A stretch of 64,000 nucleotides of DNA from Cellvibrio sp. KY-GH-1 (GTDB lineage: Bacteria > Pseudomonadota > Gammaproteobacteria > Pseudomonadales > Cellvibrionaceae). The notes under the pieces were generated by a model. It was given only the letters and a program-made list of their open reading frames with translations, had not been told where the DNA came from and searched no databases. Where the stretch lies: positions 4,567,501 to 4,631,500 of the forward strand of contig NZ_CP031728.1 of the NCBI RefSeq assembly GCF_008806975.1. Direction: 5' to 3'. The position numbers were made by a program, and so were the translations under genes. Of the stretch, positions 24,741-35,843 are shown one piece after another. Numbering within the stretch: position 1 is the first letter of the stretch; each line of letters starts with the position of its first letter.

Positions 24741-24771
24741 AAAAGGCGGGCATATGCCCGCCTTTTATTTT
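24741..24771 (+). terminator. Terminator of the str operon
   Basis: An 11-bp stem, AAAAGGCGGGC / GCCCGCCTTTT, with a 4-nt loop is followed by ATTTTAT. It lies 15 nt after the tufA stop. Confidence 0.92.
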
Positions 24772-24829
24772 ATATGAATCGGGTTGTTTTTGGTTTGATC
24801 AAAATAATCGCAGTTAATCTGTTTATTTG

Positions 24830-24858
24830 TTGACAGGTCAATAAGTCGCCCTTAGAAT
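24830..24858 (+). promoter_or_regulatory. Promoter of the S10 operon
   Basis: A consensus TTGACA (24830-24835) and TAGAAT (24853-24858) with a 17-nt spacer, followed by TGCGCCTCC. The transcript would start near 24865, leaving a leader of about 70 nt before rpsJ. Confidence 0.85.
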
Positions 24859-24911
24859 TGCGCCTCCTTTCGCCGGGGTGGTTTTATCTTGGCTTACTGG
24901 AAGTTCTTTAA

Positions 24912-25247
<336 letters not shown>

Positions 25248-25350
25248 GTAAATGTTTAATGTTCGGGCGCAGGTGCGTTCCGGACTGTGTAACGCTCTGA
25301 AATGGGCGGCCATAGCGGGTAAAAGCCCCGTACACTAAGAGGTTAGTAAA

Positions 25351-25995
25351 ATGACGATTGGTATTGTCGGCCGCAAAAGCGGTATGACTCGTGTATTTAC
25401 CGATGATGGTGTTTCCATCCCTGTTTCTGTGATTGAGGTTGCTCCTAATCGCATTACTCAGGTTAAGAGCGTCGAAGTTGATGGTTACGCTGCTGTGCAA
25501 GTGACTGTTGGCTCTCGTCGTGCCTCCCGTGTTACCAAGTCAGAAGCTGGTCACTTTGCCAAGGCAAATGTTGAGGCTGGTCATGCTTCATATGAATTGC
25601 GTAACGATGCTCAAGAAGCATTCGAAGTAGGTGCATCGATCACTGTAGAGTCTTTCTCCGCAGGTCAAATTATCGATGTTACCGGTACCTCCAAAGGTAA
25701 AGGTTTCGCTGGTACTGTTAAGCGTTGGAACTTCGGTATGCAAGATGCCACTCACGGCAACTCTCGCTCACACCGCGTTCCTGGCTCGAATGGCCAGTGT
25801 CAATCTCCCGGTCGCGTATTCAAAAACAAGAAAATGTCTGGTCACTTGGGTGCTGAGCGTGTAACCGTCCAGAATCTCGAGATCGTTCGCGTTGATGCTG
25901 AGCGTAACCTGATTCTTGTTAAGGGTGCTATTCCTGGTGCTCCAGGTGGCGACGTTATTGTGCGTCCTGCTGTTAAAGCGCGCTCTAACGGTTAA
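25351..25995 (+). CDS. rplC: 50S ribosomal protein L3
   Basis: Early assembly protein reaching the peptidyl-transferase centre. The 214 residues begin [16 protein letters not shown]. The core loop [14 protein letters not shown] and [20 protein letters not shown] (contains the Gln methylated by PrmB in E. coli) are present. It lies 103 nt after rpsJ and 20 nt before rplD. Confidence 0.97.
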   Translation: MTIGIVGRKSGMTRVFTDDGVSIPVSVIEVAPNRITQVKSVEVDGYAAVQVTVGSRRASRVTKSEAGHFAKANVEAGHASYELRNDAQEAFEVGASITVESFSAGQIIDVTGTSKGKGFAGTVKRWNFGMQDATHGNSRSHRVPGSNGQCQSPGRVFKNKKMSGHLGAERVTVQNLEIVRVDAERNLILVKGAIPGAPGGDVIVRPAVKARSNG

Positions 25996-26015
25996 TTGTC
26001 CGGGGGAAAACGACC

Positions 26016-26630
26016 ATGGAATTAAATATTGTTAGTCCTGGCGGCACACAGGGTACTGTTTCAGTATCTGAAGTGGCGTTCGGTAGAGAGTTTAACCAAG
26101 ACTTGGTTCACCAAGCGGTAGTTGCCTATTTGGCAGGTGCTCGTCAGGGTACTAAAGCGCAAAAAACTCGCGCTGAAGTGTCTGGCGGTGGCAAAAAGCC
26201 TTGGCGTCAAAAAGGTACTGGCCGCGCTCGTGCTGGTACTATTCGCAGCCCAATCTGGCGTGGCGGTGGTGCGACTTTCGCAGCTAAGCCTCGTAATTTC
26301 GAACAAAAGCTGAACAAGAAAATGTACCGTGCTGCATTGCAGTGCATTCTGGCTGAGTTGAATCGCCAGGAGCGTTTGATTGTTGTTGAAAGCTTTGATG
26401 TTGATGCACCAAAAACTAAAGCATTGGTGCAAAAGCTGGCGCAATTTAACTTGACTGAAGCGTTGATCGTTACTGAAGAGATGAGTGAAAACCTGTTTCT
26501 TGCTTCACGCAATCTGCACAAAATCGGTGTGATTGATGTGCAAGGTGTTGACCCGGTAAGTCTGATTGGCTTCGATAAAGTTGTTGTCACTGTTCCTGCT
26601 CTGAAAAAATTTGAGGAGATCCTGGGATGA
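26016..26630 (+). CDS. rplD: 50S ribosomal protein L4
   Basis: Lines the exit tunnel; in E. coli it also represses its own S10 operon. The 204 residues contain the tunnel loop [20 protein letters not shown] (about 62-81). Start ATG 26016 with GGGGG upstream. It overlaps rplW by 4 nt (ATGA), implying coupled translation. Confidence 0.97.
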   Translation: MELNIVSPGGTQGTVSVSEVAFGREFNQDLVHQAVVAYLAGARQGTKAQKTRAEVSGGGKKPWRQKGTGRARAGTIRSPIWRGGGATFAAKPRNFEQKLNKKMYRAALQCILAELNRQERLIVVESFDVDAPKTKALVQKLAQFNLTEALIVTEEMSENLFLASRNLHKIGVIDVQGVDPVSLIGFDKVVVTVPALKKFEEILG

Positions 26631-26923
26631 ACCAAGAACGCATTTATAAAGTGTTGCTAGGTCCAGTGGTGTCTGAGAAGTCAGCAGCAGCTGGTGAGTC
26701 TGGTAATCAAGTGGTTTTCAAAGTATTGGCTGATGCTAATAAGTTGGAAATTAAAGCCGCGGTTCAAGCACTGTTCAACGCCAAAGTTGAGTCTGTACGT
26801 GTATTGAACGTTAAGGGTAAAACCAAGCGTACACGCTACGGTATCGGTAAAAGATCCGACTGGAAAAAAGCGTATGTTCGTCTTGAGCAAGGTCAAGAAA
26901 TCGACTTTGCGGTAGCTGAGTAA
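26627..26923 (+). CDS. rplW: 50S ribosomal protein L23
   Basis: Sits at the tunnel exit and docks trigger factor and SRP. The 98 residues include [16 protein letters not shown] at the N terminus and the loop [19 protein letters not shown]. It overlaps rplD by 4 nt and is followed after 13 nt by rplB. Confidence 0.96.
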   Translation: MNQERIYKVLLGPVVSEKSAAAGESGNQVVFKVLADANKLEIKAAVQALFNAKVESVRVLNVKGKTKRTRYGIGKRSDWKKAYVRLEQGQEIDFAVAE

Positions 26924-26936
26924 GGGGAACGTTGAT

Positions 26937-27764
26937 ATGTCAATTGTAAAATGTAAACCAACCTCTCCTGGTCGTCGCTTTGTAGTAAAAGTTGTTAACC
27001 CTGATTTGTACAAGGGTGACCCTTACGCGCCGCTGTTGGAGAAGAAATCCAAGTCGGGTGGTCGTAATAACGCCGGTAGAATTACTACTCGACACGTTGG
27101 GGGCGGCCATAAGCAGCATTACCGTGTAGTAGATTTTCGTCGCAATAAAGACGGCATTCCTGCAACTGTTGAGCGTATTGAGTACGATCCAAATCGTACC
27201 GCTTATATTGCTCTGGTTTGCTATGCAGATGGTGAGCGTCGCTACATCATTGCGCCCAAAGGTTTGAGCGCTGGTGACAAAATTGAGTCGGGTAATGCCG
27301 CAGCTATTAAAGCGGGTAATACCTTGCCAATTCGTAACATCCCGTTGGGTAGTACAATTCACTGCGTTGAATTGAAGCCTGGTAAAGGTGCTCAGATTGC
27401 TCGCTCTGCTGGTGCTTCTGCTCAGTTGGTTGCGCGCGATGGTGCTTATGCAACTTTGCGTTTGCGCAGCGGTGAAATGCGTAAGGTCTTGAGTGATTGT
27501 CGTGCAACGCTTGGCGAAGTTTCTAACAATGAACACAACTTGCGTTCATTGGGCAAGGCTGGTGCAAAACGTTGGTTAGGCATTCGTCCTACTGTTCGCG
27601 GTGTTGCGATGAACCCGGTCGATCACCCAATGGGTGGTGGTGAAGGTCGTACTTCTGGTGGTCGTCATCCAGTATCACCATGGGGTGTTCCAACCAAGGG
27701 TTACAAAACGCGCAGTAACAAGCGCACCGATAACATGATTGTTCGTCGTCGCGACAAGAAATAA
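26937..27764 (+). CDS. rplB: 50S ribosomal protein L2
   Basis: One of the most conserved ribosomal proteins, needed for subunit joining and close to the peptidyl-transferase centre. The 275 residues include [40 protein letters not shown] (with the conserved His) and the C-terminal [14 protein letters not shown]. Start ATG 26937, 34 nt before rpsS. Confidence 0.98.
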   Translation: MSIVKCKPTSPGRRFVVKVVNPDLYKGDPYAPLLEKKSKSGGRNNAGRITTRHVGGGHKQHYRVVDFRRNKDGIPATVERIEYDPNRTAYIALVCYADGERRYIIAPKGLSAGDKIESGNAAAIKAGNTLPIRNIPLGSTIHCVELKPGKGAQIARSAGASAQLVARDGAYATLRLRSGEMRKVLSDCRATLGEVSNNEHNLRSLGKAGAKRWLGIRPTVRGVAMNPVDHPMGGGEGRTSGGRHPVSPWGVPTKGYKTRSNKRTDNMIVRRRDKK

Positions 27765-27798
27765 GCGCCGACTTAACAGCTGAATAGAGGAAGAGACA

Positions 27799-28077
27799 GT
27801 GCCACGTTCACTGAAAAAAGGTCCTTTCATCGACCTTCACCTGATTAAGAAGGTCGAAGCCGCTATCGCGAGCAATGATCGTCGTCCAATCAAGACTTGG
27901 TCTCGCCGTTCCATGATCATGCCGGAAATGGTAGGACTGACCTTGGCTGTACACAATGGTCGTCAACACGTTCCGGTTTTGGTTAACGAAGAAATGGTTG
28001 GCCACAAGCTGGGCGAATTTGCCGCAACCCGCACTTATCGTGGCCATGCCGCTGATAAGAAAGCGAAAAAACGCTAA
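27799..28077 (+). CDS. rpsS: 30S ribosomal protein S19
   Basis: Head protein that contacts S13 and the A-site tRNA. The 92 residues start [15 protein letters not shown] from GTG 27799 (GAGGAAGAG upstream) and contain [14 protein letters not shown] and [14 protein letters not shown]. Twelve nt before rplV. Confidence 0.97.
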   Translation: MPRSLKKGPFIDLHLIKKVEAAIASNDRRPIKTWSRRSMIMPEMVGLTLAVHNGRQHVPVLVNEEMVGHKLGEFAATRTYRGHAADKKAKKR

Positions 28078-28089
28078 TCGAGGTATACG

Positions 28090-28422
28090 ATGGAAGTAGC
28101 AGCAAAATTAAGCGGTGCTCGTCTGTCGGCGCAAAAAGCGCGTTTGGTTGCTGATCAAATTCGCGGTAAAGGCGTTGAAGACGCGCTTGATATTCTTGCG
28201 TTTAGCACTAAAAAAGGTGCCGCAATTATCAAGAAAGTGCTCGAATCTGCAATTGCAAATGCTGAGCATAACGAAGGCGCTGATGTTGATGAGTTGAAAG
28301 TAAAAACGATTTTTGTGGATGAGGGTGTAAGCCTGAAGCGCATTAAGCCACGTGCCAAAGGCCGTGCAGATCGTATTACCAAACGTACTTGTCATATCAC
28401 CGTTAAAGTAGCCGATAAGTAA
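28090..28422 (+). CDS. rplV: 50S ribosomal protein L22
   Basis: Spans all 23S domains, with a hairpin at the tunnel constriction. The 110 residues carry [18 protein letters not shown] and the hairpin [20 protein letters not shown], whose macrolide-relevant loop looks unaltered. Start ATG 28090 with GAGG upstream. Confidence 0.96.
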   Translation: MEVAAKLSGARLSAQKARLVADQIRGKGVEDALDILAFSTKKGAAIIKKVLESAIANAEHNEGADVDELKVKTIFVDEGVSLKRIKPRAKGRADRITKRTCHITVKVADK

Positions 28423-28433
28423 GAGAGCGCGTT

Positions 28434-29114
28434 ATGGGTCAGAAAGTACATCCAAACGGTATTCGTCTCGGGATCATCAAAAAGCATACCTCTGTATGGT
28501 ATGCCGATGGCACCGAGTACGCAGACAAACTCAACATCGACTTGAAAGTACGTGCGTACATTCAGGACAAACTTGCTAGTGCGTCAGTTAGCCGCGTTGA
28601 TATTGAACGCCCCGCTAATACTGCGCGCATTACTATTCACACTGCCCGTCCAGGCATTGTGATCGGTAAAAAAGGTGAAGATGTTGATAAGTTGCGCGCT
28701 GAAGTTAGCAAGCAAATGGGCGTGCCTGTTCATATTAATATTGAAGAGATCCGCAAGCCTGATTTGGATGCAGCTTTAGTGGCACAAGGCGTGGCTCAGC
28801 AACTTGAGCGTCGTGTTATGTTCCGTCGCGCTATGAAGCGCGCGGTACAAAATGCTATGCGTCAAGGCGCTGAAGGTATCAAAATTCAAGTGGGTGGCCG
28901 CTTGGGTGGTGCCGAGATCGCTCGTAGTGAATGGTATCGCGAAGGTCGTGTGCCTCTGCACACTCTGCGTGCAGACATCGATTATGCAACTGCAGAAGCG
29001 AGCACCACCTACGGTATCATTGGTGTGAAAGTGTGGATTTTCAAAGGCGAAGTTATCGGTGATGTTGTAGAAACCGAAGCAGCGTCCAAGAAAAAAGCCG
29101 CTAAGTCCAAGTAA
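28434..29114 (+). CDS. rpsC: 30S ribosomal protein S3
   Basis: Part of the mRNA entry channel and ribosomal helicase. The 226 residues begin [14 protein letters not shown]; a type II KH domain lies at about 39-107 ([18 protein letters not shown]), and the C-terminal domain contains [15 protein letters not shown] short Lys/Ala-rich tail ends the protein. Between rplV (11 nt) and rplP (12 nt). Confidence 0.97.
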   Translation: MGQKVHPNGIRLGIIKKHTSVWYADGTEYADKLNIDLKVRAYIQDKLASASVSRVDIERPANTARITIHTARPGIVIGKKGEDVDKLRAEVSKQMGVPVHINIEEIRKPDLDAALVAQGVAQQLERRVMFRRAMKRAVQNAMRQGAEGIKIQVGGRLGGAEIARSEWYREGRVPLHTLRADIDYATAEASTTYGIIGVKVWIFKGEVIGDVVETEAASKKKAAKSK

Positions 29115-29126
29115 GGGGTACGCATC

Positions 29127-29540
29127 ATGTTACAACCTAAGCGTACAAAGTTTCGCAAGCAGATGAAAGGCCGCAATCGCGGCTTAGCCCAACGTGGCTC
29201 CAAAGTTAGCTTTGGTGATTTCGGCTTGAAAGCAACTGGTCGCGGTCGCATTACTGCGCGTCAAATCGAAGCAGCACGTCGTGCGATGACTCGTCACGTT
29301 AAGCGTGGCGGAAAAATCTGGATCCGTGTATTCCCCGATAAGCCGATTACAGCTAAACCACTCGAAGTTCGTATGGGTAGCGGTAAAGGTGGTGTTGAAT
29401 ACTGGGTAGCGCAAATTCGCCCTGGCAAAGTTCTTTACGAAATGGATGGTGTAAGCGAGGAATTAGCTCGTGAAGCCTTCGCTCTTGCCGCGGCTAAATT
29501 GCCAATTACAACAACATTTGTTAAACGTTCGGTGATGTGA
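29127..29540 (+). CDS. rplP: 50S ribosomal protein L16
   Basis: Helps position A-site tRNA. The 137 residues start [19 protein letters not shown] and contain [21 protein letters not shown] and the conserved [19 protein letters not shown]. In E. coli, Arg81 of L16 is hydroxylated; the surrounding RMGSGKG is present here. The stop TGA shares its last base with the rpmC ATG. Confidence 0.97.
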   Translation: MLQPKRTKFRKQMKGRNRGLAQRGSKVSFGDFGLKATGRGRITARQIEAARRAMTRHVKRGGKIWIRVFPDKPITAKPLEVRMGSGKGGVEYWVAQIRPGKVLYEMDGVSEELAREAFALAAAKLPITTTFVKRSVM

Positions 29541-29731
29541 TGAAAGCTTCAGAACTCCGCGAAAAATCCGTCGAAGAGCTGAATGGCGTCTTGTTGGAAC
29601 AATTGAAAGAGCAGTTCAAATTGCGTATGCAAGCTTCTACTGGCCAGTTGAACCAATCGCACTTGCTGTCGCAAGTTCGTAAAGACATCGCTCGCATCAA
29701 AACGGCGCTTAGTCAAAAGGCAGGTAAGTAA
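29540..29731 (+). CDS. rpmC: 50S ribosomal protein L29
   Basis: Small two-helix protein at the tunnel exit. From ATG 29540 it has 63 residues ([16 protein letters not shown]). GTG 29537 one codon earlier is also possible. TGATG overlap with rplP indicates coupled translation. rpsQ follows after 2 nt. Confidence 0.94.
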   Translation: MKASELREKSVEELNGVLLEQLKEQFKLRMQASTGQLNQSHLLSQVRKDIARIKTALSQKAGK

Positions 29732-29733
29732 CG

Positions 29734-30000
29734 ATGACTCAAGAAACTAAAGTGGCTCGTACACTGACTGGCAAAGTTGTCAGCGACAAGATGGATAAAA
29801 CCATCACCGTGTTGATTGAGCGTCGTGTTAAGCACGAGCTTTATGGCAAGTACTCAACCAAATCATCCAAGCTTCACGCGCACGATGAAAAGAATGAGTG
29901 CAAGATAGGTGACATAGTGACTGTTTCTGAGTCGCGTCCTCTGTCAAAAACAAAGACCTGGTCTTTAGTAAAAATCGAAGAGCGCGCTTCCGAAGTCTAA
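29734..30000 (+). CDS. rpsQ: 30S ribosomal protein S17
   Basis: OB-fold protein that binds 16S helices 7 and 11. The 88 residues contain [34 protein letters not shown] and [14 protein letters not shown]. Last gene of the S10 operon by the E. coli division; rplN (spc) starts 39 nt later with no terminator between, so the two operons are probably joined. Confidence 0.97.
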   Translation: MTQETKVARTLTGKVVSDKMDKTITVLIERRVKHELYGKYSTKSSKLHAHDEKNECKIGDIVTVSESRPLSKTKTWSLVKIEERASEV

Positions 30001-30039
30001 GACTTCCGCGCTTTTGTAAGTCAGTTTCGGAGACGGACG

Positions 30040-30408
30040 ATGATTCAAACAGAAAGCTACTTAGATGTTGCTGACAACAGCGGTGCCCGCCGTGTCATGT
30101 GCATCAAGGTTCTTGGCGGTTCCCACCGTCGCTATGCAGCCGTGGGTGACATCATCAAAGTAACCGTTAAGGAAGCAATTCCTCGCGGTAAGGTGAAAAA
30201 AGGCCAAGTAATGAAGGCAGTTGTTGTACGCACCAAAAAAGGCGTGCGTCGTCAAGACGGTTCATTAATCAAGTTTGACGATAATGCTGCCGTACTGCTG
30301 AACAACCAAGATGCTCCGATTGGTACCCGTATTTTCGGACCGGTAACTCGTGAGTTGCGCGGCGAGAAATTTATGAAAATCATTTCTTTGGCTCCAGAAG
30401 TGCTGTAA
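30040..30408 (+). CDS. rplN: 50S ribosomal protein L14
   Basis: Intersubunit-face protein and the docking site of the silencing factor RsfS. The 122 residues start [27 protein letters not shown] and contain [21 protein letters not shown]. Begins the spc segment. Confidence 0.97.
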   Translation: MIQTESYLDVADNSGARRVMCIKVLGGSHRRYAAVGDIIKVTVKEAIPRGKVKKGQVMKAVVVRTKKGVRRQDGSLIKFDDNAAVLLNNQDAPIGTRIFGPVTRELRGEKFMKIISLAPEVL

Positions 30409-30444
30409 GGCACTCAGTCAAGTCAAAGAGTCGAGGGCAGATAA

Positions 30445-30762
30445 ATGCGTAAAATTAAACGTGATGACGAAGTGATTGTTATCGCCGGACGTGATAAGGG
30501 CAAGCGCGGTAAAGTGGTTCGCGTATTGGCTGAAGATCGTTTGATTGTTAGCGGCGTTAACATCATCAAGAAACACCAAAAGCCAAACCCACAATTGGGT
30601 GTTGCTGGTGGAATCGTTGAAAAAGAAGCTGCGATTCACGCTTCCAATGTTGCTATTTATAATCCGGCAACTAAGAAAGCTGACCGCGTAGGTTTCAAAG
30701 TGCTTGAAAATGGCGATAAAGTTCGTGTTTTCAAATCCAATGGCGAAACCCTGGGAGCGTAA
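30445..30762 (+). CDS. rplX: 50S ribosomal protein L24
   Basis: Assembly initiator protein with a KOW domain. The 105 residues begin [19 protein letters not shown], with [20 protein letters not shown] following. Thirty-six nt after rplN; rplE begins 6 nt after its stop. In E. coli the target of S8 repression lies in this rplX-rplE boundary. Confidence 0.97.
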   Translation: MRKIKRDDEVIVIAGRDKGKRGKVVRVLAEDRLIVSGVNIIKKHQKPNPQLGVAGGIVEKEAAIHASNVAIYNPATKKADRVGFKVLENGDKVRVFKSNGETLGA

Positions 30763-30768
30763 TGAAAC

Positions 30769-31308
30769 ATGGCTAGGTTAAAACAACTTTACGTGAAAGA
30801 ACTCGCTCCAAAACTCAAAGAAGAATTGGGTTTGGCGAACGTAATGGAAGTGCCAAAGATCACCAAGATCACCATTAACATGGGTGTTGGCGAAGCTGTT
30901 GGCGACAAAAAGATCCTGGAAAACGCCGTTAATGATCTGACAAAAATTGCTGGTCAGAAAGTGGTTGTTACCAATGCGCGTAAATCAATCGCGGGCTTTA
31001 AAATCCGTGATGGTTGGCCGATTGGTTGCAAAGTAACTCTGCGCTCAGATCGTATGTACGAATTCCTTGATCGCTTGATCACTATTGCTATTCCTCGTAT
31101 TCGCGATTTCCGCGGTATCAGTCCGAAGCAATTTGATGGTCGCGGCAATTTTTCAATGGGTGTGACTGAACAAATTATCTTCCCGGAAATCGACTACGAC
31201 AAAGTAGATCGTTTACGTGGTCTGGATATTTGTATCACCACAACGGCTCGCACTGACGAAGAAGGTCGTGCGTTGTTGAAAGCGTTTAACTTCCCTTTCA
31301 AAGGCTAA
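30769..31308 (+). CDS. rplE: 50S ribosomal protein L5
   Basis: Binds 5S rRNA and contacts P-site tRNA. The 179 residues contain [38 protein letters not shown], and [20 protein letters not shown]. Start ATG 30769, family N terminus [14 protein letters not shown]. Confidence 0.97.
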   Translation: MARLKQLYVKELAPKLKEELGLANVMEVPKITKITINMGVGEAVGDKKILENAVNDLTKIAGQKVVVTNARKSIAGFKIRDGWPIGCKVTLRSDRMYEFLDRLITIAIPRIRDFRGISPKQFDGRGNFSMGVTEQIIFPEIDYDKVDRLRGLDICITTTARTDEEGRALLKAFNFPFKG

Positions 31309-31317
31309 GGTGACGTC

Positions 31318-31623
31318 ATGGCTAAAAAATCTATGATTGCACGCGAAGCTAAACGTGCAGAAACCGTTAAAAAATTTGCTGCCAAGCGCGCAGAATTGAA
31401 AGCACTTATCCAAAGCCCAGCTTCTTCTGAGGAGCAGGTTTGGGAAGCGCAAATCAAACTGCAAAAAATGCCTCGTGATGCCAGCGCTACTCGTCAGCGT
31501 AACCGCTGCCGCGTGACTGGCCGCCCGCACGGTGTTTATCGCAAGTTCGGCTTGTGCCGTCACAAGTTGCGTGAAGCCGCTATGCGTGGTGATGTCCCCG
31601 GTTTGGTCAAGGCCAGCTGGTAG
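31318..31623 (+). CDS. rpsN: 30S ribosomal protein S14 (zinc-independent form)
   Basis: Head protein of the small subunit. The 101-residue long form lacks the CxxC zinc motif and instead has [20 protein letters not shown], so it does not depend on zinc. Nine nt after rplE. Confidence 0.97.
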   Translation: MAKKSMIAREAKRAETVKKFAAKRAELKALIQSPASSEEQVWEAQIKLQKMPRDASATRQRNRCRVTGRPHGVYRKFGLCRHKLREAAMRGDVPGLVKASW

Positions 31624-31653
31624 GCCTCGGCTTAATTTTAGGAGCAGAATCTG

Positions 31654-32046
31654 ATGAGCATGCAAGATCCAATGGCAGATATGCTGACCCGCATTCGCAA
31701 TGCGCAAAATGTTGGTAAAGCTTCTGTAACCATGCCTTCTTCCAAATTGAAAGTAAGCGTGGCAAAAGTACTCTCTGATGAGGGTTATGTTAATGGTTTT
31801 TCAGTGAGCGAAGGCCCAAAGCAAGAGCTGACTGTAGAATTGAAATATTTTGAGGGCAAGCCAGTTATTGTTGAGCTTGACCGCGTAAGCCGTCCAGGTT
31901 TACGTAATTATGCTGGTAAAACCGCGCTGCCTACCGTTCGCGGTGGTTTGGGTATCGCAATTGTTTCTACCAGTAAAGGTGTAATGACTGATCGTGCTGC
32001 TCGTGCCGCTGGCGTGGGTGGTGAAGTCCTCTGCACAGTATTCTAA
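31654..32046 (+). CDS. rpsH: 30S ribosomal protein S8
   Basis: Binds 16S helix 21; in E. coli it represses the spc operon. The 130 residues begin [18 protein letters not shown] and end with the RNA-binding [25 protein letters not shown] lies about 8 nt upstream. Fourteen nt before rplF. Confidence 0.97.
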   Translation: MSMQDPMADMLTRIRNAQNVGKASVTMPSSKLKVSVAKVLSDEGYVNGFSVSEGPKQELTVELKYFEGKPVIVELDRVSRPGLRNYAGKTALPTVRGGLGIAIVSTSKGVMTDRAARAAGVGGEVLCTVF

Positions 32047-32060
32047 TTTGGGAAATCGTC

Positions 32061-32594
32061 ATGTCACGAGTTGCAAAAAGTCCGGTTGAAGTACCTGCTG
32101 CAGTGACTGTCACTCTTAACGGACAGGCTCTGTCCGTTAAAGGCAGCAAAGGTACATTGGCGCTGCAAGTCCATGCGAACGTAGAAGTCAAGCACGAAAA
32201 CAACGTGCTCACTTTTGCTCCGCGCGATGGCGCCAAGCAGTCAGATGCGCTAGCAGGCACTACCCGTGCGCTAGTTAATAACATGGTAAAAGGCGTTAGC
32301 CAGGGTTTCGAAAAGAAACTAAATCTGGTTGGTGTGGGTTATCGTGTTAAAGCAGAGGGCAATACTGTAAACCTGTCTTTGGGTTTGTCGCATCCAGTTA
32401 ACTACGCTCTGCCTGCAGGCGTAACTGTTGAGACCCCAAGTCAGACTGAAATAGTACTCAGAGGCGCTGACAAGCAGTTGCTTGGTCAGGTTGCTGCTGA
32501 AATTCGTTCGTTCCGCGAGCCAGAACCTTATAAGGGTAAAGGTGTTCGTTATTCGGATGAAAATGTACTGCGTAAAGAAGCTAAGAAGAAGTAG
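32061..32594 (+). CDS. rplF: 50S ribosomal protein L6
   Basis: Near the factor-binding site, contacting the sarcin-ricin loop. The 177 residues contain two repeats of the L6 fold and the signature [14 protein letters not shown] near the C terminus. Between rpsH and rplR (9 nt). Confidence 0.97.
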   Translation: MSRVAKSPVEVPAAVTVTLNGQALSVKGSKGTLALQVHANVEVKHENNVLTFAPRDGAKQSDALAGTTRALVNNMVKGVSQGFEKKLNLVGVGYRVKAEGNTVNLSLGLSHPVNYALPAGVTVETPSQTEIVLRGADKQLLGQVAAEIRSFREPEPYKGKGVRYSDENVLRKEAKKK

Positions 32595-32603
32595 GGCTAA
32601 GAT

Positions 32604-32954
32604 ATGAGCGATAAGAAAGAAAGTCGTCTTCGCCGTGCACGTCGTGCCCGTGCCAAGATTCGTGAATTAGGTGCTGCACGTCTCACCATTCACCGTTCTC
32701 CACGCCATATCTATGCTCAGCTGATTTCTGGTGATGGTGCTCGCGTTCTCGCGAGTGCCTCCACACTGGATAAAGATTTGCGCAGTGGTAAAACTGGTAA
32801 CGCTGATGCTGCCAAAGCTGTAGGTGCTCTGATTGCTGAGCGCGCAAAAGCAGCTGGTATCACTCAAGTAGCTTTCGACCGCAGTGGTTTCAAGTACCAC
32901 GGTCGCGTAAAAGCTCTGGCTGATGCAGCGCGTGAAGGCGGATTGGAATTCTAA
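32604..32954 (+). CDS. rplR: 50S ribosomal protein L18
   Basis: 5S rRNA-binding protein. The 116 residues begin with a basic stretch ([20 protein letters not shown]), then [12 protein letters not shown] and the C-terminal [20 protein letters not shown]. Nine nt before rpsE. Confidence 0.97.
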   Translation: MSDKKESRLRRARRARAKIRELGAARLTIHRSPRHIYAQLISGDGARVLASASTLDKDLRSGKTGNADAAKAVGALIAERAKAAGITQVAFDRSGFKYHGRVKALADAAREGGLEF

Positions 32955-32963
32955 AGGTGAGAT

Positions 32964-33473
32964 ATGGCATACGCTAAGAAAGAAGAAGACAACAACGAAG
33001 GCTTGCAGGAAAAATTAGTTCAAGTTAATCGTGTTGCTAAAACTGTAAAAGGTGGTCGTATCTTCCAATTCACCGCACTAACTGTTGTTGGTGATGGTAA
33101 TGGAAAAGTAGGTTTTGGCCGCGGCAAAGCACGTGAAGTGCCCATTGCGATTCAAAAAGCGATGGAAGCAGCTCGTCGTAACATGATCAGTGTTGATCTG
33201 AATGGCGACACCATTCAGTACCCAACCAAAGGAGTTCATGGCGCGTCAAAAGTTTACATGCAACCAGCGTCACAAGGTACCGGCGTAATCGCTGGCGGTG
33301 CTATGCGCGCCGTCCTCGAAATTGCAGGTATCCAGAACGTTCTTTCCAAGTGCTACGGTTCAACCAACCCGGTAAACGTAGTTCGTGCAACGTTTAACGC
33401 GCTGAAAGAGATGACTTCACCTGAAGCAGTTGCTGCAAAACGCGGTAAGACTGTTGAAGATATTCTGAACTAA
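32964..33473 (+). CDS. rpsE: 30S ribosomal protein S5
   Basis: mRNA entry channel and fidelity protein. The 169 residues have the double-stranded-RNA-binding-like domain ([20 protein letters not shown], with the spectinomycin loop region intact) and the C-terminal domain with [19 protein letters not shown]. Thirty-five nt before rpmD. Confidence 0.97.
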   Translation: MAYAKKEEDNNEGLQEKLVQVNRVAKTVKGGRIFQFTALTVVGDGNGKVGFGRGKAREVPIAIQKAMEAARRNMISVDLNGDTIQYPTKGVHGASKVYMQPASQGTGVIAGGAMRAVLEIAGIQNVLSKCYGSTNPVNVVRATFNALKEMTSPEAVAAKRGKTVEDILN

Positions 33474-33508
33474 TCGATTAGTTCGATTATTAGATGGCGG
33501 AATTCACC

Positions 33509-33694
33509 ATGTCTAAGAAAATGATTAAAGTGACCCAGATCAAGAGCACAGCTCACCGTCTGGCGAACCATAAAGCTTGCGTACGCGGCTTGGGTTTACG
33601 TCGCATCGGTCACTCTGTGGAAGTTGAAGATACTCCTTCAGTTCGCGGCATGATCAATGTTGTCAACTATCTGGTTAAGGTAGAAGGGGAATAA
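33509..33694 (+). CDS. rpmD: 50S ribosomal protein L30
   Basis: Small non-essential large-subunit protein. From ATG 33509 it has 61 residues ([18 protein letters not shown]) and contains [20 protein letters not shown]. The earlier ATG at 33494 would add five residues; 33509 fits the family better, with GGCGGAA upstream. rplO starts one nt after the stop. Confidence 0.94.
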   Translation: MSKKMIKVTQIKSTAHRLANHKACVRGLGLRRIGHSVEVEDTPSVRGMINVVNYLVKVEGE

Positions 33695-33695
33695 G

Positions 33696-34130
33696 ATGCG
33701 TCTGAATACTCTGAGTCCGGCACCTGGTCGTGTGCATGCTAAAAAGCGTGTAGGCCGTGGTATCGGTAGCGGCTTGGGTAAAACTGCAGGTCGTGGTCAC
33801 AAAGGTTTGAAATCTCGTTCAGGTGGCTCAGTAAGACCAGGTTTTGAAGGCGGTCAAATGCCTTTGCAAATCCGTTTACCTAAATACGGTTTTACTTCCC
33901 GTATCGGTATGGTTACTGCTGAGATTCGTTTGTCGGAATTGAATGCTGTTGAAGGTTCAATTGTTGATATCGAAACCTTGAAGCAAGCAGGTTTGATTAG
34001 CTCGGTTATCAAGCGTGCGAAAATTTTCGCTTCTGGTGAAGTGAAAAAAGCTGTCACTGTTAAAGGCCTGGCTGTAACTAAAGGTGCTAAAGCAGCGATT
34101 GAAGCCGCTGGCGGAAAAGTAGAAGAGTAA
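33696..34130 (+). CDS. rplO: 50S ribosomal protein L15
   Basis: Late-assembly large-subunit protein. The 144 residues begin [11 protein letters not shown], and have the glycine-rich extension [18 protein letters not shown] and the [14 protein letters not shown] motif. Ten nt before secY. Confidence 0.97.
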   Translation: MRLNTLSPAPGRVHAKKRVGRGIGSGLGKTAGRGHKGLKSRSGGSVRPGFEGGQMPLQIRLPKYGFTSRIGMVTAEIRLSELNAVEGSIVDIETLKQAGLISSVIKRAKIFASGEVKKAVTVKGLAVTKGAKAAIEAAGGKVEE

Positions 34131-34140
34131 CGAGGCGCGG

Positions 34141-35478
34141 ATGGCAACTTCAGGTAATCTGCCATTAGCAAATCAAAGAGGCTTGGGCGAGCTTTGGGCT
34201 CGTCTTCGCTTTTTGTTTCTGGCAATCGTGATTTATCGTATTGGTACTCACATACCAGTGCCAGGTTTAGACCCAGAGCGCATTGCGAATCTGTTCAATC
34301 AAAATCAAGGCACCATTCTTGGCATGTTTAACATGTTCTCAGGTGGTGCTTTAGAACGCATGAGCATTCTTGCTTTGGGTATCATGCCTTACATTTCTGC
34401 ATCGATTATTATGCAGTTGCTAACGGCAGTTACTCCGTCTTTGGAGCAATTGAAAAAGGAAGGTGATGCTGGTCGTCGGAAGATCAATCAGTACACTCGC
34501 TACTTCACTGTAGTCCTGGCAACAGTTCAAGCGCTGGCAATGGCAGTAAGTTTTTCTGCTTATGCATTTGGTGGTGAACCTAGCTTCTCCTATTACTTCA
34601 TTGCGGTTGTGTCATTAGTGACAGGCGCGGTATTTATGATGTGGCTGGGGGAGCAAGTAACTGAGCGCGGTATTGGTAATGGCATTTCGATGCTCATTTT
34701 CGCCGGTATTGTTGCTGGTATGCCAAGCGCTATTGGTCAAGCATTCGAGAGTGCGAGACAAGGTGACTTACACATTATTGCGTTGCTAATTGTTAGTATT
34801 TTGGCAATTGCAATAATCTGGTTAGTGGTTCGTATCGAGCGCGGCCAGCGCCGGATTACTGTTAACTATGCCAAGCGTCAGCAAGGTCGTCAGGGATATG
34901 CCGCGCAAAGTAGCCACCTTCCGTTAAAGATTAATATGTCAGGTGTAATCCCTGCCATTTTCGCCAGTAGTATTCTGCTATTCCCAGCGTCAATAGCGCA
35001 GTGGTTTGGGCAGGGAGGTGAAGGTGTTGTAAACGAATTTTTACAAGAGTTGGCTTTGGCTATAGGTCCCGGACAGCCTTTGTACATTATTCTGTTTGCA
35101 GGTCTGATTACGTTTTTCTGTTTCTTCTACACGGCTTTGATGTTTAACCCGAAGGAAGTGGCAGATAACCTGAAGAAATCTGGTGCCTATATCCCCGGTA
35201 TTCGTCCGGGAGAACACTCAGCGAAGTATATTGATAGCGTGTTAACTCGTTTAACCGTAGTTGGCGCAATCTATATGTCTGCTGTTTGCTTGTTGCCAGA
35301 GTTTCTCGTAGTGGCTACTGGTGTTCCATTTTACCTTGGTGGAACTTCTCTGCTAATTGTAGTAGTAGTTGTGATGGATTTTATGTCACAGGTCCAGGCC
35401 CACTTGATGTCCCATCAGTATGAGTCGCTGATGAAGAAATCAAATTTAAAAGGGTATGGCAGCGGCAACGCTCGCTAA
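34141..35478 (+). CDS. secY: Preprotein translocase channel subunit SecY
   Basis: Forms the protein-conducting channel with SecE (7953) and SecG. The 445-residue protein has ten hydrophobic segments; [12 protein letters not shown] near the first helix, the plug-region [21 protein letters not shown], and the cytoplasmic loop [21 protein letters not shown] all match the family. Located after rplO and before rpmJ as in all gammaproteobacteria. Confidence 0.98.
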   Translation: MATSGNLPLANQRGLGELWARLRFLFLAIVIYRIGTHIPVPGLDPERIANLFNQNQGTILGMFNMFSGGALERMSILALGIMPYISASIIMQLLTAVTPSLEQLKKEGDAGRRKINQYTRYFTVVLATVQALAMAVSFSAYAFGGEPSFSYYFIAVVSLVTGAVFMMWLGEQVTERGIGNGISMLIFAGIVAGMPSAIGQAFESARQGDLHIIALLIVSILAIAIIWLVVRIERGQRRITVNYAKRQQGRQGYAAQSSHLPLKINMSGVIPAIFASSILLFPASIAQWFGQGGEGVVNEFLQELALAIGPGQPLYIILFAGLITFFCFFYTALMFNPKEVADNLKKSGAYIPGIRPGEHSAKYIDSVLTRLTVVGAIYMSAVCLLPEFLVVATGVPFYLGGTSLLIVVVVVMDFMSQVQAHLMSHQYESLMKKSNLKGYGSGNAR

Positions 35479-35499
35479 TCCAAGTATTGAGGTTGAATC

Positions 35500-35616
35500 A
35501 TGAAAGTTCGTGCTTCTGTTAAAAAGATTTGTCGCAATTGTAAGATGGTTCGTCGTAACGGTGTTTTGCGTGTAATTTGCGCCGTTGAGCCACGCCACAA
35601 GCAGCGTCAAGGCTAA
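35500..35616 (+). CDS. rpmJ: 50S ribosomal protein L36 (zinc form)
   Basis: Smallest ribosomal protein, 38 residues: [20 protein letters not shown], then [18 protein letters not shown]. The zinc ligands Cys11, Cys14, Cys27 and His33 are intact, so this is the zinc-binding type. GAGG lies about 8 nt upstream of ATG 35500. It is 21 nt after secY and is followed by a strong terminator. Confidence 0.97.
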   Translation: MKVRASVKKICRNCKMVRRNGVLRVICAVEPRHKQRQG

Positions 35617-35637
35617 TAGCTAAGATTGCTCCGGTAA

Positions 35638-35671
35638 ACTCAGGCAGGTCATATACCTGCCTGAGTTTTTT
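35638..35671 (+). terminator. Terminator after rpmJ
   Basis: A perfect 12-bp stem, ACTCAGGCAGGT / ACCTGCCTGAGT, with a 5-nt loop runs into TTTTTTAT. It separates spc from the alpha operon, so rpsM needs its own promoter in the following 170 nt. The best -10 candidate is TATTAT at 35797-35802, without a good -35. Confidence 0.93.
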
Positions 35672-35843
35672 ATCGGAGCAAATGTGGCTGTTGTCGTCGG
35701 GGGCGTTGACTGTCGTCAAGTGAGAAATCGCTTGGCTATTGCTTTATGGTGTACTAGCAGTTATCCTGCGCGCCTTTTGTTCAGGGGCGGGGTGGCTATT
35801 ATGCTGTCAACGCTACAATTTAGGTGTTATTGGAGTAATTTGA